The notes below the pieces were generated by a model. The model saw only the letters and a program-made list of their open reading frames with translations. It was not told where the DNA came from and searched no databases. A stretch of DNA of 64,000 nucleotides from Deltaproteobacteria bacterium (GTDB lineage Bacteria > Desulfobacterota > Desulfomonilia > UBA1062). How positions within the stretch are numbered: the first letter of the stretch is position 1; each line of letters opens with the position of its first letter. Made by a program: the position numbers and the translations under genes. Location: assembly GCA_018433775.1 (NCBI GenBank), contig JAHDQN010000006.1:102771-166770 (forward strand). The letters are read 5' to 3'. Shown here one piece after another: positions 9,773 through 18,391 of this stretch.

Positions 9773-11068
9773 CTATTTCTCGCTTGCGGCATACTTCACG
9801 GCCGCCAGGATGTGCTTCAGGATCTCTATCCGCTGGCGGCACAGGACCGAGAGCTCGCGGTCGGGCGCAGGGTCGCCTTCACCCTTTTCCACCATTGCCT
9901 GGGCGCGGTCCTTGGCCTGCTCGGCAAGCGAGCTCAAACCCAGGATCGACTTCTCGATACGGGTGGCCAGGTCGAGCAGGGTGTCGCGGTTCTCCTCGCG
10001 GAGCACATTCTCCAGCGAGCGGTTCTTGGCCTCGAGCAGGACATCGTTGCTCCAGCGTAGAATCTCGGCGCGGTCGCTTCCCGAGAGGTCCGGGGTGTCG
10101 ATAAAATCTTCCAGGGGCGGCATATCGGGCGTACGCACCACCGCCCTGACCGGGACGTTGTTCTCGATCAGGGCGCTCGCCTGGGTGAGCGTGCGGGCGC
10201 TGCGCAGATAGCTTCTCACCGGCTGCCAGCGTCCCGACTCATCCAGGCGGGCTACAACCGCCCGGTCGACGGGTTTCTCATCCTGCGCGGGGTAATTCTC
10301 ATAGATCAGCACCATGGCGGTATCGGCAGGTTTCCCCTTGACGAATGAGGACAGGGTGAGGAGGCCCCGGTATCGCCTGCCGTCGAGCGTGATCTCCTGC
10401 AGGCGGGATTGGCGCTCCCGGTAGGCGGACTCGAGCTGTTCCCGGTCCGCCGACCGTATTGACTGCGCAACGATATCGGCGATGCACTCGGCTGCGTATA
10501 CGTTGGTCTTGTCGAGGATGACGCCCAGGTATCCGGCACCCGGCTCCCAGAACGAGTCCCTCGGCAGATCGGACGGGCCGGGAACCGGCAGGAGACCCCA
10601 TGGGAAAGCAGAGGCCCACATGACCGCATGGATCTCGAAGCCGGTCTCCTTTTCCCAGAGTGCCTCTCCCTGTGAATTCATGATGATTGTCCGCACGGTA
10701 TAGAAATGCTTTTTCGCGCCGGGTATGGGTATGATTCCCAGGGTGCAGAATCCCGTGATGAACGCCGATACCTCGTACGAGGCACCATTGTACGAACTCG
10801 TGATATCGACCTGGACCGGAAGCCCTGTCCAGCTCTCCGTGAAAACCTTCGGGTAGAGCGCCCTGGCCTTCTGGTCGACGGTCTCGGAGAGCCACTTCGA
10901 TGACTCGCCGCCGAAGCCCAGGATGGCGAAGCGCAAGTCGTCGTACTGCAGGGACTGGTCTCCCGAAGGCTTCAGGGTGCTGGTATAGCGCACTGCGCTG
11001 CAGCCGCTCAGAACCAGGGCTGCCAGGACCACTGCCAGGGTTGTTGCCAACGCCGGGAGCTTTTTCAT
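9773..11068 (-). CDS. Putative lipoprotein, tandem paralogue
   Basis: A 431-residue protein with signal peptide and lipobox LVLSGC (C23). The ATG at 11068 is supported by AAAGGGAGAA upstream and by the signal peptide starting exactly there (MKKLPALATTL). It is paralogous to the next gene downstream: same TSTLKPSGD motif after the Cys and the same C-terminal helical block with EAKNRSLE and AKDRAQAMVEKGEGDP. It is the first gene of the four-gene exported cluster. A rho-independent terminator (11124-11147) just upstream separates it from earlier minus-strand transcription. Function unknown. Confidence 0.75.
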   Translation of the reverse strand: MKKLPALATTLAVVLAALVLSGCSAVRYTSTLKPSGDQSLQYDDLRFAILGFGGESSKWLSETVDQKARALYPKVFTESWTGLPVQVDITSSYNGASYEVSAFITGFCTLGIIPIPGAKKHFYTVRTIIMNSQGEALWEKETGFEIHAVMWASAFPWGLLPVPGPSDLPRDSFWEPGAGYLGVILDKTNVYAAECIADIVAQSIRSADREQLESAYRERQSRLQEITLDGRRYRGLLTLSSFVKGKPADTAMVLIYENYPAQDEKPVDRAVVARLDESGRWQPVRSYLRSARTLTQASALIENNVPVRAVVRTPDMPPLEDFIDTPDLSGSDRAEILRWSNDVLLEAKNRSLENVLREENRDTLLDLATRIEKSILGLSSLAEQAKDRAQAMVEKGEGDPAPDRELSVLCRQRIEILKHILAAVKYAASEK

Positions 11069-11123
11069 GACCGTCGATTCTCCCTTTTGATAGAAATTTT
11101 CCTCATCACGAACCCAGGCTTTT

Positions 11124-11147
11124 AAAAACCCCTTTCGAAACAAGGGG
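11124..11147 (-). terminator. Rho-independent terminator
   Basis: Read on the minus strand, CCCCTT, a short loop and AAGGGG are followed directly by TTTTT. It ends transcription arriving from the broken channel gene and repeat element upstream, 56 bases before the lipoprotein start at 11068. The stem is short, so attenuation rather than full termination is possible. Confidence 0.5.
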
Positions 11148-11217
11148 TCAACGGCCTTGGTCTCCCTCTATATCGGCTGTTGGCTGCCGGATGATTATAT
11201 GCTCTATTTCTCGCAAG

Positions 11218-11329
11218 TGAATCTTCCTTCGTATCCGCTTCTCAAGGGCCTGGAAGGAAGGGTCACATTCCCCTTAAAATTGCGGTTTCAATAGGGTCCA
11301 GGGCTTGCCCTGAAAGGTCCATGCCATTG
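11218..11329. repeat. 112-bp structured intergenic element, copy A
   Basis: This segment matches 21115-21226 in length (112 bp each) and at both ends: TGAATCTTCCTTC at the left; at the right CTTGCCC, AAAGGTCCAT and CCATTG. The middle differs. Two stems can be drawn: CTTCCTTC with GAAGGAAG, and CAGGGC-TT-GCCCTG. The corresponding right-hand stem in copy B has a swapped outer pair (G:C for C:G), which suggests selection for pairing. Read on the minus strand it starts a 17-codon frame (MAWTFQGKPW...) that is not kept in copy B. Strand and function unknown: a small RNA, a leader structure or a miniature repeat are all possible. Confidence 0.6.
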
Positions 11330-11469
11330 ATTTATATTTTCTGAGGATTGTCGAATGTGATACCGGGGGACCCGTCGTGCTCGGGAAGAGGGGATGGCAG
11401 GCAAAGTCGCCGTGCCCGGAAATCTGAACCGGATCGTGCCCTTGAGGTTCTTCTGGAATCCCGGTTGGC

Positions 11470-11855
11470 TTATGCGGCTGCGGGCACCGTGTGCCCGATT
11501 TGCGCCATGGATCCGTTGCAGCGTTCTTTCCTGCAGATCGCGTCGCCGTAGTCCTGCAATCCTTCCCCGCCGGGCCGGGCCCGCTCGAAGGCCAGCATGC
11601 CCGCGGCCCCCGCAAAGACGACCACCAGGGTGGAGAAGAGCACATAGCCGAACCCCTTGCTTCCCATGAAGATCCTGAGCTCGTTCATGGAACGGTTGAC
11701 GGAGCTGACAACCCTGATGAGGGTCAGTCCCCGCATGGTGCGCGCCAGCCTCAGGAACCGGAAGGTCCGGGCGAACCGGAAGATTCTGACCCAGCCGCTC
11801 GGTTTCAGAGGCCTGGCTCAGCTTCTTGTCCGGGGCTTCCTCCGTCATTTTTCAT
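11470..11855 (-). pseudogene. Broken voltage-gated cation (potassium-type) channel gene
   Basis: A start codon at 11855 with AAGGAG before it opens a 16-codon frame (MKNDGGSPGQEAEPGL) that hits TGA. In another frame from about 11817 the sequence continues as an S4-like arginine ladder (RIFRFARTFRFLRLARTMR), an S4-S5 linker, and an S5 helix (GYVLFSTLVVVFAGAAGML), then DYGDA, where intact ion-transport channels enter the pore. Here the frame runs instead into CRKERCNGS and stops: pore helix, selectivity filter and S6 are missing, as are S1-S3. So at least two deletions or frameshifts have hit it. Family identity rests on the S4/S5 pattern. Confidence 0.65.
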
Positions 11856-11936
11856 CAGGGCTCCTTATAAGAGAATATGAGTAAGGTGCCGCAAGCCATT
11901 CTGCAAGTCCGCCCTGGAGACCGCGGGCGGGAATCC

Positions 11937-13361
11937 TCAGGGTCGATCCCTTCCCAGGTTCGCACCCTGCCGGATGAGCTCCTCCTGCACCTCGCGCGCG
12001 GAAACCTCCCGGACAGACCGCGAAAAACGCGCCGCCAGTGCGGCGCAGGCGCCTGCCGCCTGGCCGGTGGCCATGCAGATGGGCATCACCCGGTAGGATG
12101 AATGGGCCTCGTGGCTGCCCGAGATGCACCTGCCGGCCACCAGGAGACTGTCGAAGCCCTGGGGCAGCAGCGAGCGCAGGGGGATGTCGTACGATTCCCC
12201 GGGGGGGAGGTACACCAGCACGGTTCCTTTGCCTTCCGGATTGTGCAGGTCGACGGGGTAGGTTCCCCGGGCGATGACATCGTCAAACTTCGCCGCCCCG
12301 AGTATGTCCTCGGACGTGATCCGGTAGTCGCAGAGGACTCTCCTGGACTCCCGGACGCCCACGGTGGCGCCGCTCTGGACCATATAGGCCTTCTCAAAGC
12401 CCGGCACATACTTCTTCATGAATGCCGCGATCCTCCGGTTCTGTCTCCGGCTTTCCATCTCGGCACAGGTGAGGTCCCACACATCGGTCCCCAGTACCTT
12501 GATGACCCGTGAACAGTTGAAGCTCAGCTCGTCCTCGTGCGGGGTCCCGAAAAAGAGGATGTCCTCGCGGGGCAGATCGAGTCCATCTTCTTTCTCGGCC
12601 TTTCTGATGAGGTCCCAGAGGCCGTGGACTCCCAGCCACTGGTCGGGGTGTTTCTTGACGTACGCCTTGAACGCCGCCTTTCTGAACTCGACCATTCGGA
12701 AATAGAGCGTCATGGGCTGTACCAGGCTGTCCTCGTCCCGCCCCACCTCAAAGGGGGCGCCCGCCCGGGCGGCGATATCGCCGTCTCCGGTACAGTCGAT
12801 GATCAGCCGTGCCGTGATCACCACGGGCCCTGACTTGGTCTCGAATACCACTCCCCGGATACGGTTTCCCTCCCGGAACACATCGCTGGCAAAGCAGTGG
12901 AGGAGCAGTCGCACCCCGGCCTCGTCGATCATGTCGTCGGCAACCGTCTTGAAGGCCTCCGGGTCGAAGGGCACGGTGTACGCGGTTTCCGGAGAAGGGG
13001 GGATGATCCCGCCGACCCGTACGAGGCGGGCGACCAGGTCTGCGAGAACGCCCGATATCACCGGGTCTCCGGGCCCGTGGTCAGTTGGGAAGAAGTTGAT
13101 CGCGCCGGGTGTCTCACGGCGATGATGCTGGGTGTAGTACGACACGAACGGGTTTACCAGGGCCGCGGTCGCATTTCCTCCGAGGAAGCCGTACTGCTCG
13201 CACAGGATCACCTCGGCCCCGGCCCGGGCGGCCCCCAGGGAGGCTCCCAGCCCTGCGGGGCCCCCTCCGACCACGAGTATGTCCGCCCGGGCCGCCATCA
13301 GGGCCCGGCGGGGGGCAAGCACCACGGTTGTCGCCTTCTCGGGCCGCTTCAACGGGGGCAT
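11937..13361 (-). CDS. FAD-dependent oxidoreductase (FAD_oxidored family)
   Basis: A 474-residue flavoprotein. The N-terminal Rossmann motif ADILVVGGGPAGLGASLGAA binds FAD, with CEQYGFLGGN following. The mid-protein motif IIDCTGDGDIAARAG and the C-terminal SGSHEAHSSYRVMPICMATG are typical of this family. The substrate is not predictable. The ATG at 13361 has AGAGGTGG upstream; a GTG at 13388 would add nine residues. It is preceded on the same strand by the pyruvyl transferase gene 54 bases away, though a metabolic link is not evident. No transmembrane segment or Fe-S motif is visible. Confidence 0.8.
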   Translation of the reverse strand: MPPLKRPEKATTVVLAPRRALMAARADILVVGGGPAGLGASLGAARAGAEVILCEQYGFLGGNATAALVNPFVSYYTQHHRRETPGAINFFPTDHGPGDPVISGVLADLVARLVRVGGIIPPSPETAYTVPFDPEAFKTVADDMIDEAGVRLLLHCFASDVFREGNRIRGVVFETKSGPVVITARLIIDCTGDGDIAARAGAPFEVGRDEDSLVQPMTLYFRMVEFRKAAFKAYVKKHPDQWLGVHGLWDLIRKAEKEDGLDLPREDILFFGTPHEDELSFNCSRVIKVLGTDVWDLTCAEMESRRQNRRIAAFMKKYVPGFEKAYMVQSGATVGVRESRRVLCDYRITSEDILGAAKFDDVIARGTYPVDLHNPEGKGTVLVYLPPGESYDIPLRSLLPQGFDSLLVAGRCISGSHEAHSSYRVMPICMATGQAAGACAALAARFSRSVREVSAREVQEELIRQGANLGRDRP

Positions 13362-13415
13362 GGGCCACCTCTGTGATTTTTCACACACTGTTTCACCGGG
13401 TTCACTCCGGAATAT

Positions 13416-14558
13416 TCAGGCTATTTTCATGCCCAGCCCCTCCTTGAGAAGCCGGACCGCAATTTCGTTGGTCATGAGGGCGCGTTTCTTCATCTCCGGG
13501 ATCATCCCCCTGATATGATCCCGGAGCTCTTCCTTGGTGTCCCAGAAGTGATCGATGTAGGCGACCAGCCTTCCCGCGTTCACCAGGTTCAGGGGAGGGG
13601 TTTCCATCTGGAGGTCCTTGAGGAAATTCAGCACCTTCGATGAATAGGGGAGCCCCAGGAAGGGAACCCCCTGCAGTGCCGCGAAGATCAGGAAGTGCAG
13701 ACGCATTCCCACGGCGAAATCGAAATGCTGCATGATCTCCAGCAGCTGACCGGGGGTGTACTCTTCCCGGAGCACGGAGCATCGCTGGGGTCTGAGTGTC
13801 TTGGAGATAACCGCGTGGGAGTGCTGCATGTCCTGCTTTCCCCGCTCCATGGGAACGAACACGATATTGGCGTCGAACCGGTCGATGATGAAATCGGCGG
13901 CATTGGCCAGAAGCGAGTGGTAAAAATCCGGGTCCATATCCGGGGCGGCCGGCCCCGGTTCCCGGACCGACATCCCCACCAGGATGTGCTTCCCGCTCAT
14001 GTGCTCCTCCGTGAGCATCCCGCCGTCCACTGTCTGCGGGGTGAGAAGCAGTGCAGGGTCTGCGGTGACAACGATCTCCTTTTCCACCCCGGCCTCTTCC
14101 AGAATCCTTTTGGCCCCGCGCTCCCTGACAGTCACCACCGCGGCCCGGTTCAGCGCGTCCCTCACCATGTTCTGGGTTGAGCGATCTCTCAAGGGGCCTG
14201 CGCTCACCGCATATACCATGACCGGCACCTCGAGCTCGTGGGCCACCACGACCTCCCGGAGGAAGGTCTTGGCCTCCTGGTCGAAGAGGATGCCTCCACC
14301 GCCAAGGAGGAACAGATCAAGGTTCCTGACTTCCTCTGCCACTTCACCCTTCGTCATATCCCTGACCGGGACCGCCCTTAAGAAGGGATATCGCCGGACG
14401 GTATCGCCGGGGTCCCGCGAGAACACGGTGATGTTCACGGGAACAGATCCCCTGAGCTGGTTGATGATGCACTCCAGGATGGCCTCGTCACCCATGTTGA
14501 GGCCGCCGTAGGAGCCTGATATGCCGATGTGATAGGTGCGCTCGTCCGGGTCTGTCAT
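13416..14558 (-). CDS. Polysaccharide pyruvyl transferase family protein (CsaB-like)
   Basis: A 380-residue protein of the polysaccharide pyruvyl transferase family, which puts pyruvate ketals on cell-surface sugars. The start HIGISGSYGGLNMGDEAIL and the FLLGGGGILFDQE segment are family hallmarks; the C-terminal part has FDFAVGMRLHFLIFA and LPYSSKVLNFL, matching the donor-binding half. The ATG follows AGGAGGCACGCAGAGC. Cytoplasmic by sequence. No surface-polysaccharide gene cluster surrounds it, so its acceptor is open. Confidence 0.85.
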   Translation of the reverse strand: MTDPDERTYHIGISGSYGGLNMGDEAILECIINQLRGSVPVNITVFSRDPGDTVRRYPFLRAVPVRDMTKGEVAEEVRNLDLFLLGGGGILFDQEAKTFLREVVVAHELEVPVMVYAVSAGPLRDRSTQNMVRDALNRAAVVTVRERGAKRILEEAGVEKEIVVTADPALLLTPQTVDGGMLTEEHMSGKHILVGMSVREPGPAAPDMDPDFYHSLLANAADFIIDRFDANIVFVPMERGKQDMQHSHAVISKTLRPQRCSVLREEYTPGQLLEIMQHFDFAVGMRLHFLIFAALQGVPFLGLPYSSKVLNFLKDLQMETPPLNLVNAGRLVAYIDHFWDTKEELRDHIRGMIPEMKKRALMTNEIAVRLLKEGLGMKIA

Positions 14559-14854
14559 GCTCTGCGTGCCTCCTGCACCGGGGCGGCTCCTCTCGCGACC
14601 CGGCTGCCTTGGGCGGGCGCCGTCACTCCGGGAAGAGGGCGGTTAACGGGAGAGCTTGCGGATGCCATGAAATGCAGGTGTGCATGGAAACGGCCCACGG
14701 AGTACCTCCATAAGAAATAGTGCAGGACGGGTGTCACAATTCAAGGTGCGGCTCATGAGGACCATGGGAGGGCGATCATCCCAAGTTTCCTGGTGCCTGT
14801 ATCCCCGATGCCTGATATAATGCGAAAAAACCAATGCATGCGAGGAGGAACGGA
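14559..14854. other. Intergenic region between divergent genes, no gene seen
   Basis: About 300 bases between the divergent pyruvyl transferase and monooxygenase-like genes. Reading frames here are short and G+C-driven. It should hold promoters for both sides, but I could not pick a convincing -35/-10 pair. The only clear signal is GAGGAGGAA before the gene at 14855. Confidence 0.4.
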
Positions 14855-15160
14855 ATGCTTACCGTTGTTGCGGTCATGAAGGCCGCTGAAGGCAGGGAAA
14901 AGGAGATGGAAGAGGCGATCGGGGCCCTGGTGACGGAGGTGCAGGCCGAGGAGGGCACCCTGGTGTATGCGGTGCACCGCGGCCGCAAGGAGCCGGGGAA
15001 GTTTCTCTTTTACGAGAGATACCGCGATAAGGACGCCTTCAAGGCACACGGGTCCACTCCCCACTTCGCGGAGTTCTTCGGGAAGATAGCGCCTCTGCTC
15101 GATGGAGAGCCCGCTATCGAGATCTACGAGGATTTCGTCTCCATCAGCCCCCGGGGCTGA
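14855..15160 (+). CDS. Antibiotic-biosynthesis-monooxygenase (ABM) domain protein
   Basis: A 101-residue ferredoxin-like-fold protein of the ABM/YgiN type. Typical features are the opening LTVVAVMKAAEGREKEME, the GTLVYAVHRG strand, FLFYERYRDKDAFKAH and the closing FFGKIAPLLDG. Relatives include small quinol monooxygenases and heme-degrading enzymes, usually dimeric and cytoplasmic; which activity applies here is unclear. The ATG at 14855 is chosen over one at 14834 because of GAGGAGGAACGGA. Single gene, with the CoA-transferase gene converging on it. Confidence 0.85.
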   Translation: MLTVVAVMKAAEGREKEMEEAIGALVTEVQAEEGTLVYAVHRGRKEPGKFLFYERYRDKDAFKAHGSTPHFAEFFGKIAPLLDGEPAIEIYEDFVSISPRG

Positions 15161-15254
15161 AAGAGGGGAGGGGGGAGACGACGTTCTCCCCCGGTTGAGA
15201 CGGGAGTACGGGAAGGACGGGGCTTCTCCCCGTACTCCCCGGTCGCCTCAAAGG

Positions 15255-17261
15255 CTATGGCGGTGTCATACCCCCGTGATCGAGGGCGCTCCTCGCCTCC
15301 TGCCGTGTCTCGTAGATGTGGGGGGCGAGCTTGCGCTCCTTCAGGGCGTCTCCCAGCTTCAGCCGCAGGAAGGTGTTGGTGGTATAGCGCGTGACGCCCG
15401 TGTAGTACTTGTCCACAAGCCGCTTGACCATGTCGGTGTATTCGTCCACCAGTTCGGGCAGGATGTCGAAGTTGTCGTAGTTCACGATGGTATAGGTCTT
15501 TTCCCCGAGAGGGGAGAGGATCTCCGAGACCATCTCCTCTACCGCGCGGATGTCCTCATGCTTTCTGATCTTGTGGCCTTCGAAGTTGACGAAGAAGAGC
15601 TTTTCGTCCGGATCGAAGGTGAGGCGTTCCCGGATCGAGAGACCGAAGATGTCATCTTTGAGGTTCATGGGGCCTTCCCTGAATATCCTGGGGTCCATGA
15701 GCCTGGGGGGCTTCTTCATCACCGGGATGAACTCCATGTGGGCCAGGATGTCCCGCTTGATGTCGACGCCCGGGGCCACCTCCACGAGCTCCATGCCGTC
15801 CTCGGTCAGCGAGAAGACGCAGCGCTCGGTGATATAGGAGACCGGCTGGCCCTTCATGACCGCGTAGCGGCCGCTGAAGGTGACGTGCTCCACCTCCTGA
15901 AGGAACTTTTTCCGGGAGCCCTCGCTTCGGATATTCAGCAGCCCGTCTTTGACCGACACCTTGAGGCCGTCCGTGGTGAAGGTGCCCATGAACACCACCT
16001 TCCGGGCATTCTGGCTGATGTCGATGAATCCTCCTGCGCCTGCCAGCCTGCTGCCGAACTTGCTCACGTTCAGATTGCCCTGCGCGTCGGCCTGCGCAAG
16101 GCCGAGGAAGCAGCAATCCAGGCCTCCGCCGCCGTAGAAGTCGAACTGGTAGGGCTGGTCGATGATGCAGTCCGCGTTGGCCGCCGCGCCGAAGCTCAAT
16201 CCCCCCGCCGGAAGCCCGCCGATGATCCCGGGCTCTGCGGTGAGCGTGATGTATTCGAGGATCTTCTCTTCATGCGCCACGCTGGAGATGCCCTCGGGCA
16301 TGCCGATGCCCAGGTTGATGACGCTGTTGCCCTTGAGCTCGAAGGCGGCCCTGCGGGCGATGATCTTGCGCGCGCACGTGCTCATGACCGGGAGCGAATC
16401 CATGGGCACCCGGATCTCGCCGCTGTAATAGGGGTTGTACTGGACGTCGAAGGTCTGCCAGTGGTTCTCGGGCCGCGAGAGAACCACGCAGTCGACCAGG
16501 ATGCCCGGTATCTTGACCTGCCGCGCATTGAGCGAGCCCCGATCCGCGATCCGCTCCACCTGGACGATGACGAACCCGCCCGAGTTCTTGGCCGCCATGG
16601 CGATTGAGAGCGCCTCCTGGGTCAGGGCCTCTTTTTCCATGGTGACGTTGCCGTCCGTGTCCGCGGTGGTGCCGCGCAGGATGGCCACGTTGATGGGGAA
16701 GGTCTTGTAGGCGAGATAGTCCGTGCCGTCGAAGCTCACCGTCTCCACCAGGTCTTCGCGGGTGATCTCGTTGATTTTGCCCCCTCCGAACCGGGGGTCC
16801 ACATAGGTCCACATGCCGTTGGTCGTGAGCGTGCGGGGCTTGTGGGCCGCGATGTCCCGGAACATGTGGGAGATCACGCCCTGGGGAAGGTTATAGGCCT
16901 CGATCTTGTTTTCGATGGCCAGCCTGCCGAGCTTGGGTGCGAGGCCCCAGTGACCCCCGATCACCCGCTTGACGAGGCCTTCGTGCCCGAAGCGGTTGAG
17001 CCCCCGCTCTTTGCCGTCCCCCTGGCCGGCCGCATACACCAGGGTCAGGTCACGGGGCTTGCCGGTCGCGAGGTAATATTCCTCGATCTTGATCAGAATC
17101 TCCTCGGGGACTCCGATGCTCACGAAGCCGCCTGTGGCGACGGTGTCTCCGTCCCGGATGGCCTGGACCGCCTCTTGAGCGGACACGATCTTGCCTCTGC
17201 GCATCCGTGAGGGCGGCAGGGCGGAGAGCATAGGGTGAATATTGCCGCTTCTTGGTGCCAT
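15255..17261 (-). CDS. Acyl-CoA:acetate/3-ketoacid CoA-transferase with C-terminal extension
   Basis: A 668-residue family I CoA-transferase with alpha and beta domains fused, moving CoA between short-chain acyl-CoA and free acids. The alpha half has GDTVATGGFVSIGVPEE; the beta half has NLGIGMPEGI and the catalytic glutamate in AEPGIIGG (E343). Fused homologues are usually about 520 residues; here about 130 extra C-terminal residues (from about 545, with KTYTIVNYDNFDILPELVDEY) form an added domain I do not recognise. AGGAGGAATCC before the ATG fixes the start. Likely used in anaerobic fatty-acid or propionate metabolism (inference). Confidence 0.85.
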   Translation of the reverse strand: MAPRSGNIHPMLSALPPSRMRRGKIVSAQEAVQAIRDGDTVATGGFVSIGVPEEILIKIEEYYLATGKPRDLTLVYAAGQGDGKERGLNRFGHEGLVKRVIGGHWGLAPKLGRLAIENKIEAYNLPQGVISHMFRDIAAHKPRTLTTNGMWTYVDPRFGGGKINEITREDLVETVSFDGTDYLAYKTFPINVAILRGTTADTDGNVTMEKEALTQEALSIAMAAKNSGGFVIVQVERIADRGSLNARQVKIPGILVDCVVLSRPENHWQTFDVQYNPYYSGEIRVPMDSLPVMSTCARKIIARRAAFELKGNSVINLGIGMPEGISSVAHEEKILEYITLTAEPGIIGGLPAGGLSFGAAANADCIIDQPYQFDFYGGGGLDCCFLGLAQADAQGNLNVSKFGSRLAGAGGFIDISQNARKVVFMGTFTTDGLKVSVKDGLLNIRSEGSRKKFLQEVEHVTFSGRYAVMKGQPVSYITERCVFSLTEDGMELVEVAPGVDIKRDILAHMEFIPVMKKPPRLMDPRIFREGPMNLKDDIFGLSIRERLTFDPDEKLFFVNFEGHKIRKHEDIRAVEEMVSEILSPLGEKTYTIVNYDNFDILPELVDEYTDMVKRLVDKYYTGVTRYTTNTFLRLKLGDALKERKLAPHIYETRQEARSALDHGGMTPP

Positions 17262-17512
17262 GGATTCCTCCTGTTACACGTCTGGTATACCGGGATGATG
17301 ATGGCCGCTGCCTCTCTCTTGCTCCATTGGTTGCTCCATTTTTTTCCCCTTTGTCAAGAGGGGGCTTGCATGGGGAGCGGTTCTTGCCCTGGAATCGGTC
17401 ACTTGCCGGGGAAAGAAGCCGGCAAGGGCTTTCCCGGTGCCGGTGCCCAAGTCGCGACAGGCGGCCCTCTTTCAGGGGCTCCCGTCGCGGAAGGTGTGGA
17501 CCCGGACCGGAC
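17262..17512. other. Intergenic region, no gene seen
   Basis: Between the end of the AmrB-like gene and the start of the CoA-transferase gene, both minus strand. It contains a T-rich tract near 17338-17345 and the CoA-transferase ribosome binding site. GAGGGGGCTTGC near 17358 faintly recalls the 112-bp element but lacks its pairing. No convincing gene or terminator. Confidence 0.4.
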
Positions 17513-18337
17513 TTACCAGATCACGGCGGACAGGTAGCCCACGACCGATAAATTGTCTCCGGTGATGTGGCCGGAGTGAGCGTACTTGAGAACCCGGGAA
17601 TCGGTGCGCGACAGGGCCTGTGCATACATGAGCGCCGTGAGGATGGGGCCGCCCCCGCACGCCTCGCTCTCGGACCTCTCCAGATCCCTGGCCAGTCCAT
17701 CGATATCGAAGCGTTCGACAGCCTGGGCCACCCGGGCATCCATGTCCTCGGCCCTGGCGGCGGGATGGAAGTGGGACAGATCCGAGCTCGCCACGATGAG
17801 GACGTCGCCGGGGTGGTCGATCGAGCGGTGCAGGGCGCGGGCAAGCTCCCGGCAGGCATCGGGCTCCTGCCGGCCCATGATCAGCGGGCAGAGCCTGAAA
17901 TTCCCAAGCACGACCTGGAGAAAGGGGAGCTGGATCTCCAGGGCGTGTTCGGATTCGTGAGGCCGCGTGTCGTCCGTGAACACCCCGGACATGGCCATCA
18001 GCTTTTCACAGAGTGCCTCGTCCACATCCAGAGAACCCAGAGGGGTCTCGAAGGCGCCCGACTTCCAGACCGAGACAGAGGGCAGATACATCCGGTGCGA
18101 GGGACTGATGACCACCACCGTGGAGTAATCCTGTCCGGCGATCGCCTTGTAGGCATGCGCCGCCACCTGACCGGAATACATGTATCCCGCATGGGGACTG
18201 ACGATGGCGACGGGTTTCCGGGGGATCTCTGTGATCGCCGCCTGTTCGAGGAAACCGTCGATGTCCCGCTTCAGGGCCTCGGGATTGCCGGGATACCAGC
18301 TTCCGGCAATGACCGGCTTTCTGATATGTGTCTTCAT
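17513..18337 (-). CDS. amrB: AmmeMemoRadiSam system protein B (MEMO1 family)
   Basis: A 274-residue MEMO-family protein, related to LigB-type dioxygenases and mammalian MEMO1; biochemical function in bacteria is unsettled. Marks are the N-terminal RKPVIAGSWYPGNPEAL, VSPHAGYMYSGQVAAHAY, VVISPSHRM and SSDLSHFHP, which carry the metal-site histidines of this fold. The ATG at 18337 follows GGAGGAATTGCTC. It ends the rplM-rpsI-argC run, with a gap of about 54 bases after argC. The usual partners AMMECR1 and the radical-SAM protein are not in this window. Confidence 0.9.
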   Translation of the reverse strand: MKTHIRKPVIAGSWYPGNPEALKRDIDGFLEQAAITEIPRKPVAIVSPHAGYMYSGQVAAHAYKAIAGQDYSTVVVISPSHRMYLPSVSVWKSGAFETPLGSLDVDEALCEKLMAMSGVFTDDTRPHESEHALEIQLPFLQVVLGNFRLCPLIMGRQEPDACRELARALHRSIDHPGDVLIVASSDLSHFHPAARAEDMDARVAQAVERFDIDGLARDLERSESEACGGGPILTALMYAQALSRTDSRVLKYAHSGHITGDNLSVVGYLSAVIW

Positions 18338-18391
18338 GAGCAATTCCTCCTGAAGAACATACGTCTTGTTGTTTTCGATTCTCTTTTAAGA

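Noticed and set aside
13362..13388. GTG start for the FAD oxidoreductase
   Set aside because: The ATG at 13361 has the better ribosome binding site and starts nearer the Rossmann motif.
17351..17385. Possible third copy of the 112-bp element (GAGGGGGCTTGC)
   Set aside because: Only a short match; neither stem nor the AAAGGTCCAT block is present.
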